Under the pieces are notes generated by a model, which ran no database searches, was not told the DNA's origin, and saw only the letters and a list, made by a program, of their open reading frames with translations. From the NCBI GenBank assembly GCA_030762175.1, contig CM060834.1:64771501-64835500 (forward strand): 64,000 nt of DNA, read 5' to 3'. Source of the stretch: Metallyticus violacea. Lineage: Eukaryota > Arthropoda > Insecta > Mantodea > Metallyticidae. How positions within the stretch are numbered: position 1 is the stretch's first letter; every line of letters starts with the position of its first letter. The translations under genes and the position numbers were made by a program. Below, one piece after another: positions 23,101 to 35,880 of this stretch.

Positions 23101-25020
23101 GAAACTTCGTTTGAATCACTTTTTTTCCGTTCTTATTTGAGATAACTGGTTCTCTTTCATTATACTAGTTTGATAGGCTCAGTAAAGCATATTATGCGCA
23201 AAGAATCTTGAAAAGAAAAAAAATTTTTTCGAAGTTTGGAATCGTCGTTTGAATCACTTTTTTCCGTTCTTATTTGAGATTACTGGTTGTCTTTCATTAT
23301 ACTAGTTTGATAGCCTCAGCAAAGCATATTATGCGCAAAGAATCTCGAAAAGAAAAAAAATTTTTTCGAAGTTTGGAAACTTCGTTAGAATCACTTTTTT
23401 TCCGTTCTTATTTGAGATAACTGGTTCTCTTTCAATATACTAGTTTGATAGCCTCAGTAAAGCATATTATGCGCAAGGAATCTGGAAAAGAAAAAAAATT
23501 ATTTTTGAAGTTTGGAAACTTCGTTAGAATCACTTTTTTTCCGTTCTTAATTGAGATAACTGGTTCTCTTTCATTATACTAGTTTGATAGCCTCAGTAAA
23601 GCATATTATACGCAAAGAATCTCGAAAAGAAAAAAGTTTTTTTTTGAAGTTTGGAAACTTCGTTTGAATCACTTTTTTTCCGTTCTTATTTGAGATAACT
23701 GGTTCTCTTTCATTATACTAGTTTGATAGGCTCAGTAAAGCATATTATGCGCAAAGAATCTCGAAAAGAAAAAAAATTTTTTCGAAGTTTGGAATTGTCG
23801 TTTGAATCACTTTTTTCCGTCCTTATTTGAGATTACTGGTTCTCTTTCATTATAGTAGTTTGATAGCCTCAGAAAAGCATATTATGCACAAAGAATCTCG
23901 AAAAGAAAAAAAATGTTTTTCGAAGTTTGGACACTTCGTTAGAATCACTTTTTTTCCGATCTTATTTGAGATAACTGGTTCTCTTTCATTATACTAGTTT
24001 GATAGCCTCAGCAAAGCATATTATGCGCAAAGAATCTCGAAAAGAAAAAAAAATTGTTTTCGAAGTTTGGAAACTTCGTTAGAATCACTTTTTTCCGTTC
24101 TTATTTGAGATAACTGGTTCTCTTTCATTATACTAGTTTGATAGCCTCAGCAAAGCATATTATGCGCAAAGAATCTCGAAAAGAAAAAAAATTTTTTCGA
24201 AGTTTGGAAACTTCCTTAGAATCACTTTTTTTCCGTTCTTGTTTGAGATAACTGGTTCTCTTTCATTATACTAGTTTGATAGGCTCAGTAAAGCATATTA
24301 TGCGCAAAGAATCTCGAAAAGAAAAAAATTTTATTTCGAAGTTTGGAAACTTTGTTTGAATGACTTTTTTTCCGTTCTTATTTGAGATAACTGGTTCTCT
24401 TTCATTATACTAGTTTGATAGCCTCAGTAAAGCATATTATGCGCAAAGAATATGGAAAAGAAAAAAAATTTTTTTCGAAGTTTGGAAACTTCGTTAGAAT
24501 CACTTTTTTTCCGTTCTTATGTGAGATAACTGGTTTTCTTTCCTTATACTAGTTTGATAACCTCAGAAAAGGATATTATGCGCAAAGAATCTCGAAAAGA
24601 AAAAAGTTTTTTTTCGAAGTTTGGAAACTTCGTTTGAATCACTTTTTTTTCCGTTCTTATTTGAGATAACTGGTTCTCTTTCATTATATTAGTTTGATAG
24701 CGTCAGTAAAGCATATTATGCGCAAAGAATCTGGAAAAGAAAAAAAATTTTTTTCGAAGTTTGGAAACTTCGTTAGAATCACTTTTTTCCATTCTTATTT
24801 GAGATAAATGGTTCTCTTTCATTATACTAGTTTGATAGCCTCAGTAAAGCATATTATGCGCAAAGAATCTCGAAAAGAAAAAAAATTTTTTTCGAAGTTT
24901 GGAAACGTCGTTTGAATCACTTTTTCCGTTCTTATTTGAGATTACTGGTTTCTTTCATTATAGTAGTTTGATAGCCTCAGAAAAGCATATTATGCGCAAA
25001 GAATCTCGAAAAGAAAAAAG
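20130..25020 (+). repeat. ~4.9-kb HOR block, copy B
   Basis: Markers match copy A at a nearly constant offset: ggttcgaatcatt 11253 and 20937, tggttgtctt 13604 and 23286, tcaatatact 13751 and 23432. At the right end, copy A continues into a ttttttttgaag/cttcgtttg monomer while this copy continues into ttttttttcgaag/cttctttag, so the homology stops about 15340/25020. One visible difference is in the ttcgcc region: here, near 21420, there is an extended T-run with an aaatttgg/ctacattag body, whereas near 11740 there is aaagttttttttt with cttcgtttg. Confidence 0.85.
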
Positions 25021-28000
25021 TTTTTTTTCGAAGTTTGGAAACTTCTTTAGAATCACTTTTTTCCGTTCTTATTTGAGATAACTGGTTCTCTTTCATTATA
25101 CTAGTTTGATAGCCTCAGTAAAGCATATTATGCGCAAAGAATCTCGAAAAGAAAAAAATTTTTTTTCGAAGTTTGTAAACGTCGTTTGAATCACTTTTTT
25201 CCGTTCTTATTTGAGATTACTGGTTCTCTTTCATTATAGTAGTTTGATAGCCTCAGAAAAGCAAATTATGCACAAAGAATCTCGAAAAGAAAAAAAATTT
25301 TTTCGAAGTTTGGAAACTTCGTTAGAATCACTTTTTTTCCGATCTTATTTGAGATAACTGGTTCTCTTTCATTATACTAGTTTGATAGCCTCAGCAAAGC
25401 ATATTATGCGCAAAGAATCTTGAAAAGAAAAAAAATTTTTTTCGAAGTTTGGAAACTTCGTTAGAATCACTTTTTTTCCGTTCTTATTTGAGATAACTGG
25501 TTCTCTTTCATTATACTAGTTTGATAGCCTCAGCAAAGCATATTATGCGCAAAGAATCTCGAAAAGAAAAAAAATTTTTTTCGAAGTTTGGAAACTTCGT
25601 TAGAATCACTTTTTTTCCGTTCTTATTTGAGATAACTGGTTCTCTTTCATTATACTAGTTTGTTAGCCTCAGTATAGCATATTATGGGCAAAGAATCTGG
25701 AAAAGAAAAAAAATTATTTTCGTAGTTTGGAAACTTCATTAGAATCACTTTTTTTCCGTTTTTAATTGAGATAACTGGTTCTCTTTCATTATACTAGTTT
25801 GATAGCCTCAATAAAGCATATTATGCGCAAAGAATCTCGAAAAGAAAAAAGTTTTTTTTTGAAGTTTGGAAACTTCGTTTGAATCACTTTTTTTCCGTTC
25901 TTATTTGAGATAACTGGTTCTCTTTCATTATACTAGTTTGATAGGCTCAGTAAAGCATATTATGCGCAAAGAATCTCGAAAAGAAAAAAAATTTTTTCGA
26001 AGTTTGGAATCGCCGTTTGAATCACTTTTTTCCGTTCTTATTTGAGATTACTGGTTCTCTTTCATTATACTAGTTTGATAGCCTCAGCAAAGCATATTAT
26101 GCCCAAAGAATCTCGAAAAGAAAAAAATTTTTTTCGAAGTTTGGAAACTTCGTTAGAATCACTTTTTTTCCGTTCTTATTTGAGATAACTGGTTCTCTTT
26201 CATTATACTAGTTTGATAGCCTCAGTAAAGCATATTATGCGCAAAGAATCTGGAAAAGAAAAAAAATTATTTTCGAAGGTTGGAAACCTCGTTAGAATCA
26301 CTTTTTTTCCGTTCTTATTTGAGATAACTGGTTCTCTTTCATTATACTAGTTTGATAGCCTCAGTAAAGCATATTATGCGCAAAGAATCTCGAAAAGAAA
26401 AAAGTTTTTTTTTGAAGTTTGGAATTTTCGTTTGAATCACTTTTTTTCCGTTCTTATTTGAGATAACTGGTTCTCTTTCATTATACTAGTTTGATAGGCT
26501 CAGTAAAGCATATTATGCGCAAAGAATCTCGAAAAGAAAAAAAATTTTTTCGAAGTTTGGAATCGTCGTTTGAATCACTTTTTTCCGTTCTTATTTGAGA
26601 TTACTGGTTCTCTTTCATTATAGTAGTTTGATATCCTCAGAAAAGCATATTATGCACAAAGAATCTCGAAAAGAAAAAAAATGTTTTTCGAAGTTTGGAC
26701 ACTTCGTTAGAATCACTTTTTTTCCGATCTTATTTGAGATAACTGGTTCTCTTTCATTATACTAGTTTGATAGCCTCAGCAAAGCATATTATGCGCAAAG
26801 AATCTCGAAAAGAAAAAAAATTTTTTCGAAGTTTGGAAACTTCCTTAGAATCACTTTTTTTCCGTTCTTATTTGAGATAACTGGTTCTCTTTCATTATAC
26901 TAGTTTGATAGGCTCAGTAAAGCATATTATGCGCAAAGAATCTCGAAAAGAAAAAAATTTTTTTTCGAAGTTTGGAAACTTTGTTTGAATGACTTTTTTT
27001 CCGTTCTTATTTGAGATAACTGGTTCTCTTTCATTATACTATTTTGATAGCCTCAGTAAAGCATATTATGCGCAAAGAATATGGAAAAGAAAAAAAATTT
27101 TTTTCGAAGTTTGGAAACTTCGTTAGAATCACTTTTTTTCCGTTCTTATGTGAGATAACTGGTTCTCTTTCCTTATATTAGTTTGATAACCTCAGAAAAG
27201 GATATTATGCGCAAAGAATCTCGAAAAGAAAAAAGTTTTTTTTCGAAGTTTGGAAACTTCGTTTGAATCACTTTTTTTTCCGTTCTTATTTGAGATAACT
27301 GGTTCTCTTTCATTATATTAGTTTGATAGCGTCAGTAAAGCATATTATGCGCAAAGAATCTGGAAAAAAAAAAATTTTTTTCGAAGTTTGGAAACTTCGT
27401 TAGAATCACTTTTTTCCATTCTTATTTGAGATAACTGGTTCTCTTTCATTATACTAGTTTGATAGCCTCAGTAAAGCATATTATGCGCAAAGAATCTCGA
27501 AAAGAAAAAAAATTTTTTTCGAAGTTTGGAAACGTCGTTTGAATCACTTTTTCCGTTCTTATTTGAGATTACTGGTTCTCTTTCATTATAGTAGTTTGAT
27601 AGCCTCAGAAAAGCATATTATGCGCAAAGAATCTCGAAAAGAAAAAAAATTTTTTCGAAGTTTGGAAACTTCGTTAGAATCACTTTTTTTCCGTTCTTAT
27701 TTGAGATAACTGGTTCTCTTTCATTATACTAGTTTGATAGCCTCAGTAAAGCATATTATGCGCAAAGAATCTGGAAAAGAAAAAAAATTATTTTCGAAGG
27801 TTGGAAACTTCGTTAGAATCACTTTTTTTCCGTTCTTATTTGAGATAACTGGTTCTCTTTCATTATACTAGTTTGATAGCCTCAATAAAGCATATTATGC
27901 GCAAAGAATCTCGAAAAGAAAAAAGTTTTTATTTGAAGTTTGGAAACTTCGTTTGAATCACTTTTTTTCCGTTCTTATTTGAGATAACTGGTTCTCTTTC

Positions 28001-29510
28001 ATTATACTAGTTTGATAGGCTCAGTAAAGCATATTATGCGCAAAGAATCTCGAAAAGAAAAAAAATTTTTTCGAAGTTTGGAATCGTCGTTTGAATCACT
28101 TTTTTCCGTTCTTATTTGAGATTACTGGTTCTCTTTCATTATAGTAGTTTGATATCCTCAGAAAAGCATATTATGCACAAACAATCTCGAAAAGAAAAAA
28201 AATGTTTTTCGAAGTTTGGACACTTCGTTAGAATCACTTTTTTTCCGATCTTATTTGAGATAACTGGTTCTCTTTCATTATACTAGTTTGATAGCCTCAG
28301 CAAAGCATATTATGCGCAAAGAATCTCGAAAAGAAAAAAAATTTTTTTCGAAGTTTGGAAACTTCGTTAGAATCACTTTTTTTCCGTTCTTATTTGAGAT
28401 AACTGGTTCTCTTTCATTATACTAGTTTGATAGCCTCAGCAAAGCATATTATGCGCAAAGAATCTCGAAAAGAAAAAAAATTTTTTCGAAGTTTGGAAAC
28501 TTCCTTAGAATCACTTTTTTTCCGTTCTTATTTGAGATAACTGGTTCTCTTTCATTATACTAGTTTGATAGGCTCAGTAAAGCATATTATGCGCAAAGAA
28601 TCTCGAAAAGAAAAAAATTTTTTTTCGAAGTTTGGAAACTTTGTTTGAATGACTTTTTTTCCGTTCTTATTTGAGATAACTGGTTCTCTTTCATTATACT
28701 AGTTTGATAGCCTCAGTAAAGCATATTATGCGCAAAGAATATGGAAAAGAAAAAAAATTTTTTTCGAAGTTTGGAAACTACGTTAGAATCACTTTTTTTC
28801 CGTTCTTATGTGAGATAACTGGTTCTCTTTCCTTATACTAGTTTGATAACCTCAGAAAAGGATATTATGCGCAAAGAATCTCGAAAAGAAAAAAGTTTTT
28901 TTTCGAAGTTTGGAAACTTCGTTTGAATCACTTTTTTTTCCGTTCTTATTTGAGATACCTGGTTCTCTTTCATTATATTAGTTTGATAGCGTCAGTAAAG
29001 CATATTATGCGCTAAGAATCTGGAAAAGAAAAAAAATTTTTTTCGAAGTTTGGAAACTTCGTTAGAATCACTTTTTCCGTTCTTATTTGAGATTACTGGT
29101 TCTTTTCATTATAGTAATTTGATAGCCTCAGAAAAGCATATTATGCGCAAAGAATCTCGAAAAGAAAAAAGTTTTTTTTCGAAGTTTGGAAACTTCTTTA
29201 GAATCACTTTTTTTCCGTTCTTATTTGAGATAACTGGTACTCTTTCATTATACTAGTTTGATAACCTCAGTAAAGCATATTATGCGCAAAGAATCTGGAA
29301 AAGAAAAAAAATTATTTTCGAAGTTTGGAAACTTCGTTAGAATCACTTTTTTTCCGTTCTTAATTGAGATAACTGGTTCTCTTTCATTATACTAGTTTGA
29401 TAGCCTCAGTAAAGCATATTATGCGCAAAGAATCTCGAAAAGAATAAAGTTTTTTTTTGAAGTTTGGAAACTTCGTTTGAATCACTTTTTTTCCGTTCTT
29501 ATTTGAGATA
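23150..29510 (+). repeat. 46-monomer tandem duplication, copy 1 (6,366 bp)
   Basis: The unit starts around the ggctcag/atcttg monomer and ends in the gaataaag monomer at about 29450. Every marker I compared recurs 6,366 bp later, including tcaatatact, aaaaattgtttt, ctattttgat, gatatcctcag twice, the short-hinge monomer ggaaaaaaaaaaattt (about 27362) and gcgctaag. 6,366 bp is 46 monomers of 138.4 bp. It overlaps the right part of block B. Confidence 0.92.
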
Positions 29511-32500
29511 ACTGGTTCTCTTTCATTATACTAGTTTGATAGGCTCAGTAAAGCATATTATGCGCAAAGAATCTTGAAAAGAAAAAAAATTTTTTCGAAG
29601 TTTGGAATCGTCGTTTGAATCACTTTTTTCCGTTCTTATTTGAGATTACTGGTTGTCTTTCATTATACTAGTTTGATAGCCTCAGCAAAGCATATTATGC
29701 GCAAAGAATCTCGAAAAGAAAAAAAATTTTTTCGAAGTTTGGAAACTTCGTTAGAATCACTTTTTTTCCGTTCTTATTTGAGATAACTGGTTCTCTTTCA
29801 ATATACTAGTTTGATAGCCTCAGTAAAGCATATTATGCGCAAGGAATCTGGAAAAGAAAAAAAATTATTTTTGAAGTTTGGAAACTTCGTTAGAATCACT
29901 TTTTTTCCGTTCTTAATTGAGATAACTGGTTCTCTTTCATTATACTAGTTTGATAGCCTCAGTAAAGCATATTATACGCAAAGAATCTCGAAAAGAAAAA
30001 AGTTTTTTTTTGAAGTTTGGAAACTTCGTTTGAATCACTTTTTTTCCGTTCTTATTTGAGATAACTGGTTCTCTTTCATTATACTAGTTTGATAGGCTCA
30101 GTAAAGCATATTATGCGCAAAGAATCTCGAAAAGAAAAAAAATTTTTTCGAAGTTTGGAATTGTCGTTTGAATCACTTTTTTCCGTCCTTATTTGAGATT
30201 ACTGGTTCTCTTTCATTATAGTAGTTTGATAGCCTCAGAAAAGCATATTATGCACAAAGAATCTCGAAAAGAAAAAAAATGTTTTTCGAAGTTTGGACAC
30301 TTCGTTAGAATCACTTTTTTTCCGATCTTATTTGAGATAACTGGTTCTCTTTCATTATACTAGTTTGATAGCCTCAGCAAAGCATATTATGCGCAAAGAA
30401 TCTCGAAAAGAAAAAAAAATTGTTTTCGAAGTTTGGAAACTTCGTTAGAATCACTTTTTTCCGTTCTTATTTGAGATAACTGGTTCTCTTTCATTATACT
30501 AGTTTGATAGCCTCAGCAAAGCATATTATGCGCAAAGAATCTCGAAAAGAAAAAAAATTTTTTCGAAGTTTGGAAACTTCCTTAGAATCACTTTTTTTCC
30601 GTTCTTGTTTGAGATAACTGGTTCTCTTTCATTATACTAGTTTGATAGGCTCAGTAAAGCATATTATGCGCAAAGAATCTCGAAAAGAAAAAAATTTTAT
30701 TTCGAAGTTTGGAAACTTTGTTTGAATGACTTTTTTTCCGTTCTTATTTGAGATAACTGGTTCTCTTTCATTATACTAGTTTGATAGCCTCAGTAAAGCA
30801 TATTATGCGCAAAGAATATGGAAAAGAAAAAAAATTTTTTTCGAAGTTTGGAAACTTCGTTAGAATCACTTTTTTTCCGTTCTTATGTGAGATAACTGGT
30901 TTTCTTTCCTTATACTAGTTTGATAACCTCAGAAAAGGATATTATGCGCAAAGAATCTCGAAAAGAAAAAAGTTTTTTTTCGAAGTTTGGAAACTTCGTT
31001 TGAATCACTTTTTTTTCCGTTCTTATTTGAGATAACTGGTTCTCTTTCATTATATTAGTTTGATAGCGTCAGTAAAGCATATTATGCGCAAAGAATCTGG
31101 AAAAGAAAAAAAATTTTTTTCGAAGTTTGGAAACTTCGTTAGAATCACTTTTTTCCATTCTTATTTGAGATAAATGGTTCTCTTTCATTATACTAGTTTG
31201 ATAGCCTCAGTAAAGCATATTATGCGCAAAGAATCTCGAAAAGAAAAAAAATTTTTTTCGAAGTTTGGAAACGTCGTTTGAATCACTTTTTCCGTTCTTA
31301 TTTGAGATTACTGGTTTCTTTCATTATAGTAGTTTGATAGCCTCAGAAAAGCATATTATGCGCAAAGAATCTCGAAAAGAAAAAAGTTTTTTTTCGAAGT
31401 TTGGAAACTTCTTTAGAATCACTTTTTTCCGTTCTTATTTGAGATAACTGGTTCTCTTTCATTATACTAGTTTGATAGCCTCAGTAAAGCATATTATGCG
31501 CAAAGAATCTCGAAAAGAAAAAAATTTTTTTTCGAAGTTTGTAAACGTCGTTTGAATCACTTTTTTCCGTTCTTATTTGAGATTACTGGTTCTCTTTCAT
31601 TATAGTAGTTTGATAGCCTCAGAAAAGCAAATTATGCACAAAGAATCTCGAAAAGAAAAAAAATTTTTTCGAAGTTTGGAAACTTCGTTAGAATCACTTT
31701 TTTTCCGATCTTATTTGAGATAACTGGTTCTCTTTCATTATACTAGTTTGATAGCCTCAGCAAAGCATATTATGCGCAAAGAATCTTGAAAAGAAAAAAA
31801 ATTTTTTTCGAAGTTTGGAAACTTCGTTAGAATCACTTTTTTTCCGTTCTTATTTGAGATAACTGGTTCTCTTTCATTATACTAGTTTGATAGCCTCAGC
31901 AAAGCATATTATGCGCAAAGAATCTCGAAAAGAAAAAAAATTTTTTTCGAAGTTTGGAAACTTCGTTAGAATCACTTTTTTTCCGTTCTTATTTGAGATA
32001 ACTGGTTCTCTTTCATTATACTAGTTTGTTAGCCTCAGTATAGCATATTATGGGCAAAGAATCTGGAAAAGAAAAAAAATTATTTTCGTAGTTTGGAAAC
32101 TTCGTTAGAATCACTTTTTTTCCGTTTTTAATTGAGATAACTGGTTCTCTTTCATTATACTAGTTTGATAGCCTCAATAAAGCATATTATGCGCAAAGAA
32201 TCTCGAAAAGAAAAAAGTTTTTTTTTGAAGTTTGGAAACTTCGTTTGAATCACTTTTTTTCCGTTCTTATTTGAGATAACTGGTTCTCTTTCATTATACT
32301 AGTTTGATAGGCTCAGTAAAGCATATTATGCGCAAAGAATCTCGAAAAGAAAAAAAATTTTTTCGAAGTTTGGAATCGCCGTTTGAATCACTTTTTTCCG
32401 TTCTTATTTGAGATTACTGGTTCTCTTTCATTATACTAGTTTGATAGCCTCAGCAAAGCATATTATGCCCAAAGAATCTCGAAAAGAAAAAAATTTTTTT

Positions 32501-35500
32501 CGAAGTTTGGAAACTTCGTTAGAATCACTTTTTTTCCGTTCTTATTTGAGATAACTGGTTCTCTTTCATTATACTAGTTTGATAGCCTCAGTAAAGCATA
32601 TTATGCGCAAAGAATCTGGAAAAGAAAAAAAATTATTTTCGAAGGTTGGAAACCTCGTTAGAATCACTTTTTTTCCGTTCTTATTTGAGATAACTGGTTC
32701 TCTTTCATTATACTAGTTTGATAGCCTCAGTAAAGCATATTATGCGCAAAGAATCTCGAAAAGAAAAAAGTTTTTTTTTGAAGTTTGGAATTTTCGTTTG
32801 AATCACTTTTTTTCCGTTCTTATTTGAGATAACTGGTTCTCTTTCATTATACTAGTTTGATAGGCTCAGTAAAGCATATTATGCGCAAAGAATCTCGAAA
32901 AGAAAAAAAATTTTTTCGAAGTTTGGAATCGTCGTTTGAATCACTTTTTTCCGTTCTTATTTGAGATTACTGGTTCTCTTTCATTATAGTAGTTTGATAT
33001 CCTCAGAAAAGCATATTATGCACAAAGAATCTCGAAAAGAAAAAAAATGTTTTTCGAAGTTTGGACACTTCGTTAGAATCACTTTTTTTCCGATCTTATT
33101 TGAGATAACTGGTTCTCTTTCATTATACTAGTTTGATAGCCTCAGCAAAGCATATTATGCGCAAAGAATCTCGAAAAGAAAAAAAATTTTTTCGAAGTTT
33201 GGAAACTTCCTTAGAATCACTTTTTTTCCGTTCTTATTTGAGATAACTGGTTCTCTTTCATTATACTAGTTTGATAGGCTCAGTAAAGCATATTATGCGC
33301 AAAGAATCTCGAAAAGAAAAAAATTTTTTTTCGAAGTTTGGAAACTTTGTTTGAATGACTTTTTTTCCGTTCTTATTTGAGATAACTGGTTCTCTTTCAT
33401 TATACTATTTTGATAGCCTCAGTAAAGCATATTATGCGCAAAGAATATGGAAAAGAAAAAAAATTTTTTTCGAAGTTTGGAAACTTCGTTAGAATCACTT
33501 TTTTTCCGTTCTTATGTGAGATAACTGGTTCTCTTTCCTTATATTAGTTTGATAACCTCAGAAAAGGATATTATGCGCAAAGAATCTCGAAAAGAAAAAA
33601 GTTTTTTTTCGAAGTTTGGAAACTTAGTTTGAATCACTTTTTTTTCCGTTCTTATTTGAGATAACTGGTTCTCTTTCATTATATTAGTTTGATAGCGTCA
33701 GTAAAGCATATTATGCGCAAAGAATCTGGAAAAAAAAAAATTTTTTTCGAAGTTTGGAAACTTCGTTAGAATCACTTTTTTCCATTCTTATTTGAGATAA
33801 CTGGTTCTCTTTCATTATACTAGTTTGATAGCCTCAGTAAAGCATATTATGCGCAAAGAATCTCGAAAAGAAAAAAAATTTTTTTCGAAGTTTGGAAACG
33901 TCGTTTGAATCACTTTTTCCGTTCTTATTTGAGATTACTGGTTCTCTTTCATTATAGTAGTTTGATAGCCTCAGAAAAGCATATTATGCGCAAAGAATCT
34001 CGAAAAGAAAAAAAATTTTTTCGAAGTTTGGAAACTTCGTTAGAATCACTTTTTTTCCGTTCTTATTTGAGATAACTGGTTCTCTTTCATTATACTAGTT
34101 TGATAGCCTCAGTAAAGCATATTATGCGCAAAGAATCTGGAAAAGAAAAAAAATTATTTTCGAAGGTTGGAAACTTCGTTAGAATCACTTTTTTTCCGTT
34201 CTTATTTGAGATAACTGGTTCTCTTTCATTATACTAGTTTGATAGCCTCAATAAAGCATATTATGCGCAAAGAATCTCGAAAAGAAAAAAGTTTTTATTT
34301 GAAGTTTGGAAACTTCGTTTGAATCACTTTTTTTCCGTTCTTATTTGAGATAACTGGTTCTCTTTCATTATACTAGTTTGATAGGCTCAGTAAAGCATAT
34401 TATGCGCAAAGAATCTCGAAAAGAAAAAAAATTTTTTCGAAGTTTGGAATCGTCGTTTGAATCACTTTTTTCCGTTCTTATTTGAGATTACTGGTTCTCT
34501 TTCATTATAGTAGTTTGATATCCTCAGAAAAGCATATTATGCACAAACAATCTCGAAAAGAAAAAAAATGTTTTTCGAAGTTTGGACACTTCGTTAGAAT
34601 CACTTTTTTTCCGATCTTATTTGAGATAACTGGTTCTCTTTCATTATACTAGTTTGATAGCCTCAGCAAAGCATATTATGCGCAAAGAATCTCGAAAAGA
34701 AAAAAAATTTTTTTCGAAGTTTGGAAACTTCGTTAGAATCACTTTTTTTCCGTTCTTATTTGAGATAACTGGTTCTCTTTCATTATACTAGTTTGATAGC
34801 CTCAGCAAAGCATATTATGCGCAAAGAATCTCGAAAAGAAAAAAAATTTTTTCGAAGTTTGGAAACTTCCTTAGAATCACTTTTTTTCCGTTCTTATTTG
34901 AGATAACTGGTTCTCTTTCATTATACTAGTTTGATAGGCTCAGTAAAGCATATTATGCGCAAAGAATCTCGAAAAGAAAAAAATTTTTTTTCGAAGTTTG
35001 GAAACTTTGTTTGAATGACTTTTTTTCCGTTCTTATTTGAGATAACTGGTTCTCTTTCATTATACTAGTTTGATAGCCTCAGTAAAGCATATTATGCGCA
35101 AAGAATATGGAAAAGAAAAAAAATTTTTTTCGAAGTTTGGAAACTACGTTAGAATCACTTTTTTTCCGTTCTTATGTGAGATAACTGGTTCTCTTTCCTT
35201 ATACTAGTTTGATAACCTCAGAAAAGGATATTATGCGCAAAGAATCTCGAAAAGAAAAAAGTTTTTTTTCGAAGTTTGGAAACTTCGTTTGAATCACTTT
35301 TTTTTCCGTTCTTATTTGAGATACCTGGTTCTCTTTCATTATATTAGTTTGATAGCGTCAGTAAAGCATATTATGCGCTAAGAATCTGGAAAAGAAAAAA
35401 AATTTTTTTCGAAGTTTGGAAACTTCGTTAGAATCACTTTTTCCGGTCTTATTTGAGATTACTGGTTCTTTTCATTATAGTAATTTGATAGCCTCAGAAA

Positions 35501-35880
35501 AGCATATTATGCGCAAAGAATCTCGAAAAGAAAAAAGTTTTTTTTCGAAGTTTGGAAACTTCTTTAGAATCACTTTTTTTCCGTTCTTATTTGAGATAAC
35601 TGGTACTCTTTCATTATACTAGTTTGATAGCCTCAGTAAAGCATATTATGCGCAAAGAATCTGGAAAAGAAAAAAAATTATTTTCGAAGTTTGGAAACTT
35701 CGTTAGAATCACTTTTTTTCCGTTCTTAATTGAGATAACTGGTTCTCTTTCATTATACTAGTTTGATAGCCTCAGTAAAGCATATTATGCGCAAAGAATC
35801 TCGAAAAGAATAAAGTTTTTTTTTGAAGTTTGGAAACTTCGTTTGAATCACTTTTTTTCCGTTCTTATTTGAGATAACTG
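29511..35880 (+). repeat. 46-monomer tandem duplication, copy 2 (6,366 bp)
   Basis: This copy abuts copy 1. By eye I found only four differences: cttcatt against cttcgtt (about 25737/32103), cttcgtttg against cttagtttg (about 27257/33623), ccgttc against ccggtc (about 29087/35453), and a gataacc against gatagcc head (about 29261/35627). That implies identity near 99.9% and a recent duplication. At the right end the order switches to the ttctcattca monomer (35883) known from blocks A and B. Confidence 0.92.

Noticed and set aside
23150..35880. Assembly artefact as the explanation for near-identical copies
   Set aside because: The copies differ at several positions and have different flanks, which favours a real duplication. 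Read-level data would be needed to exclude an artefact fully.
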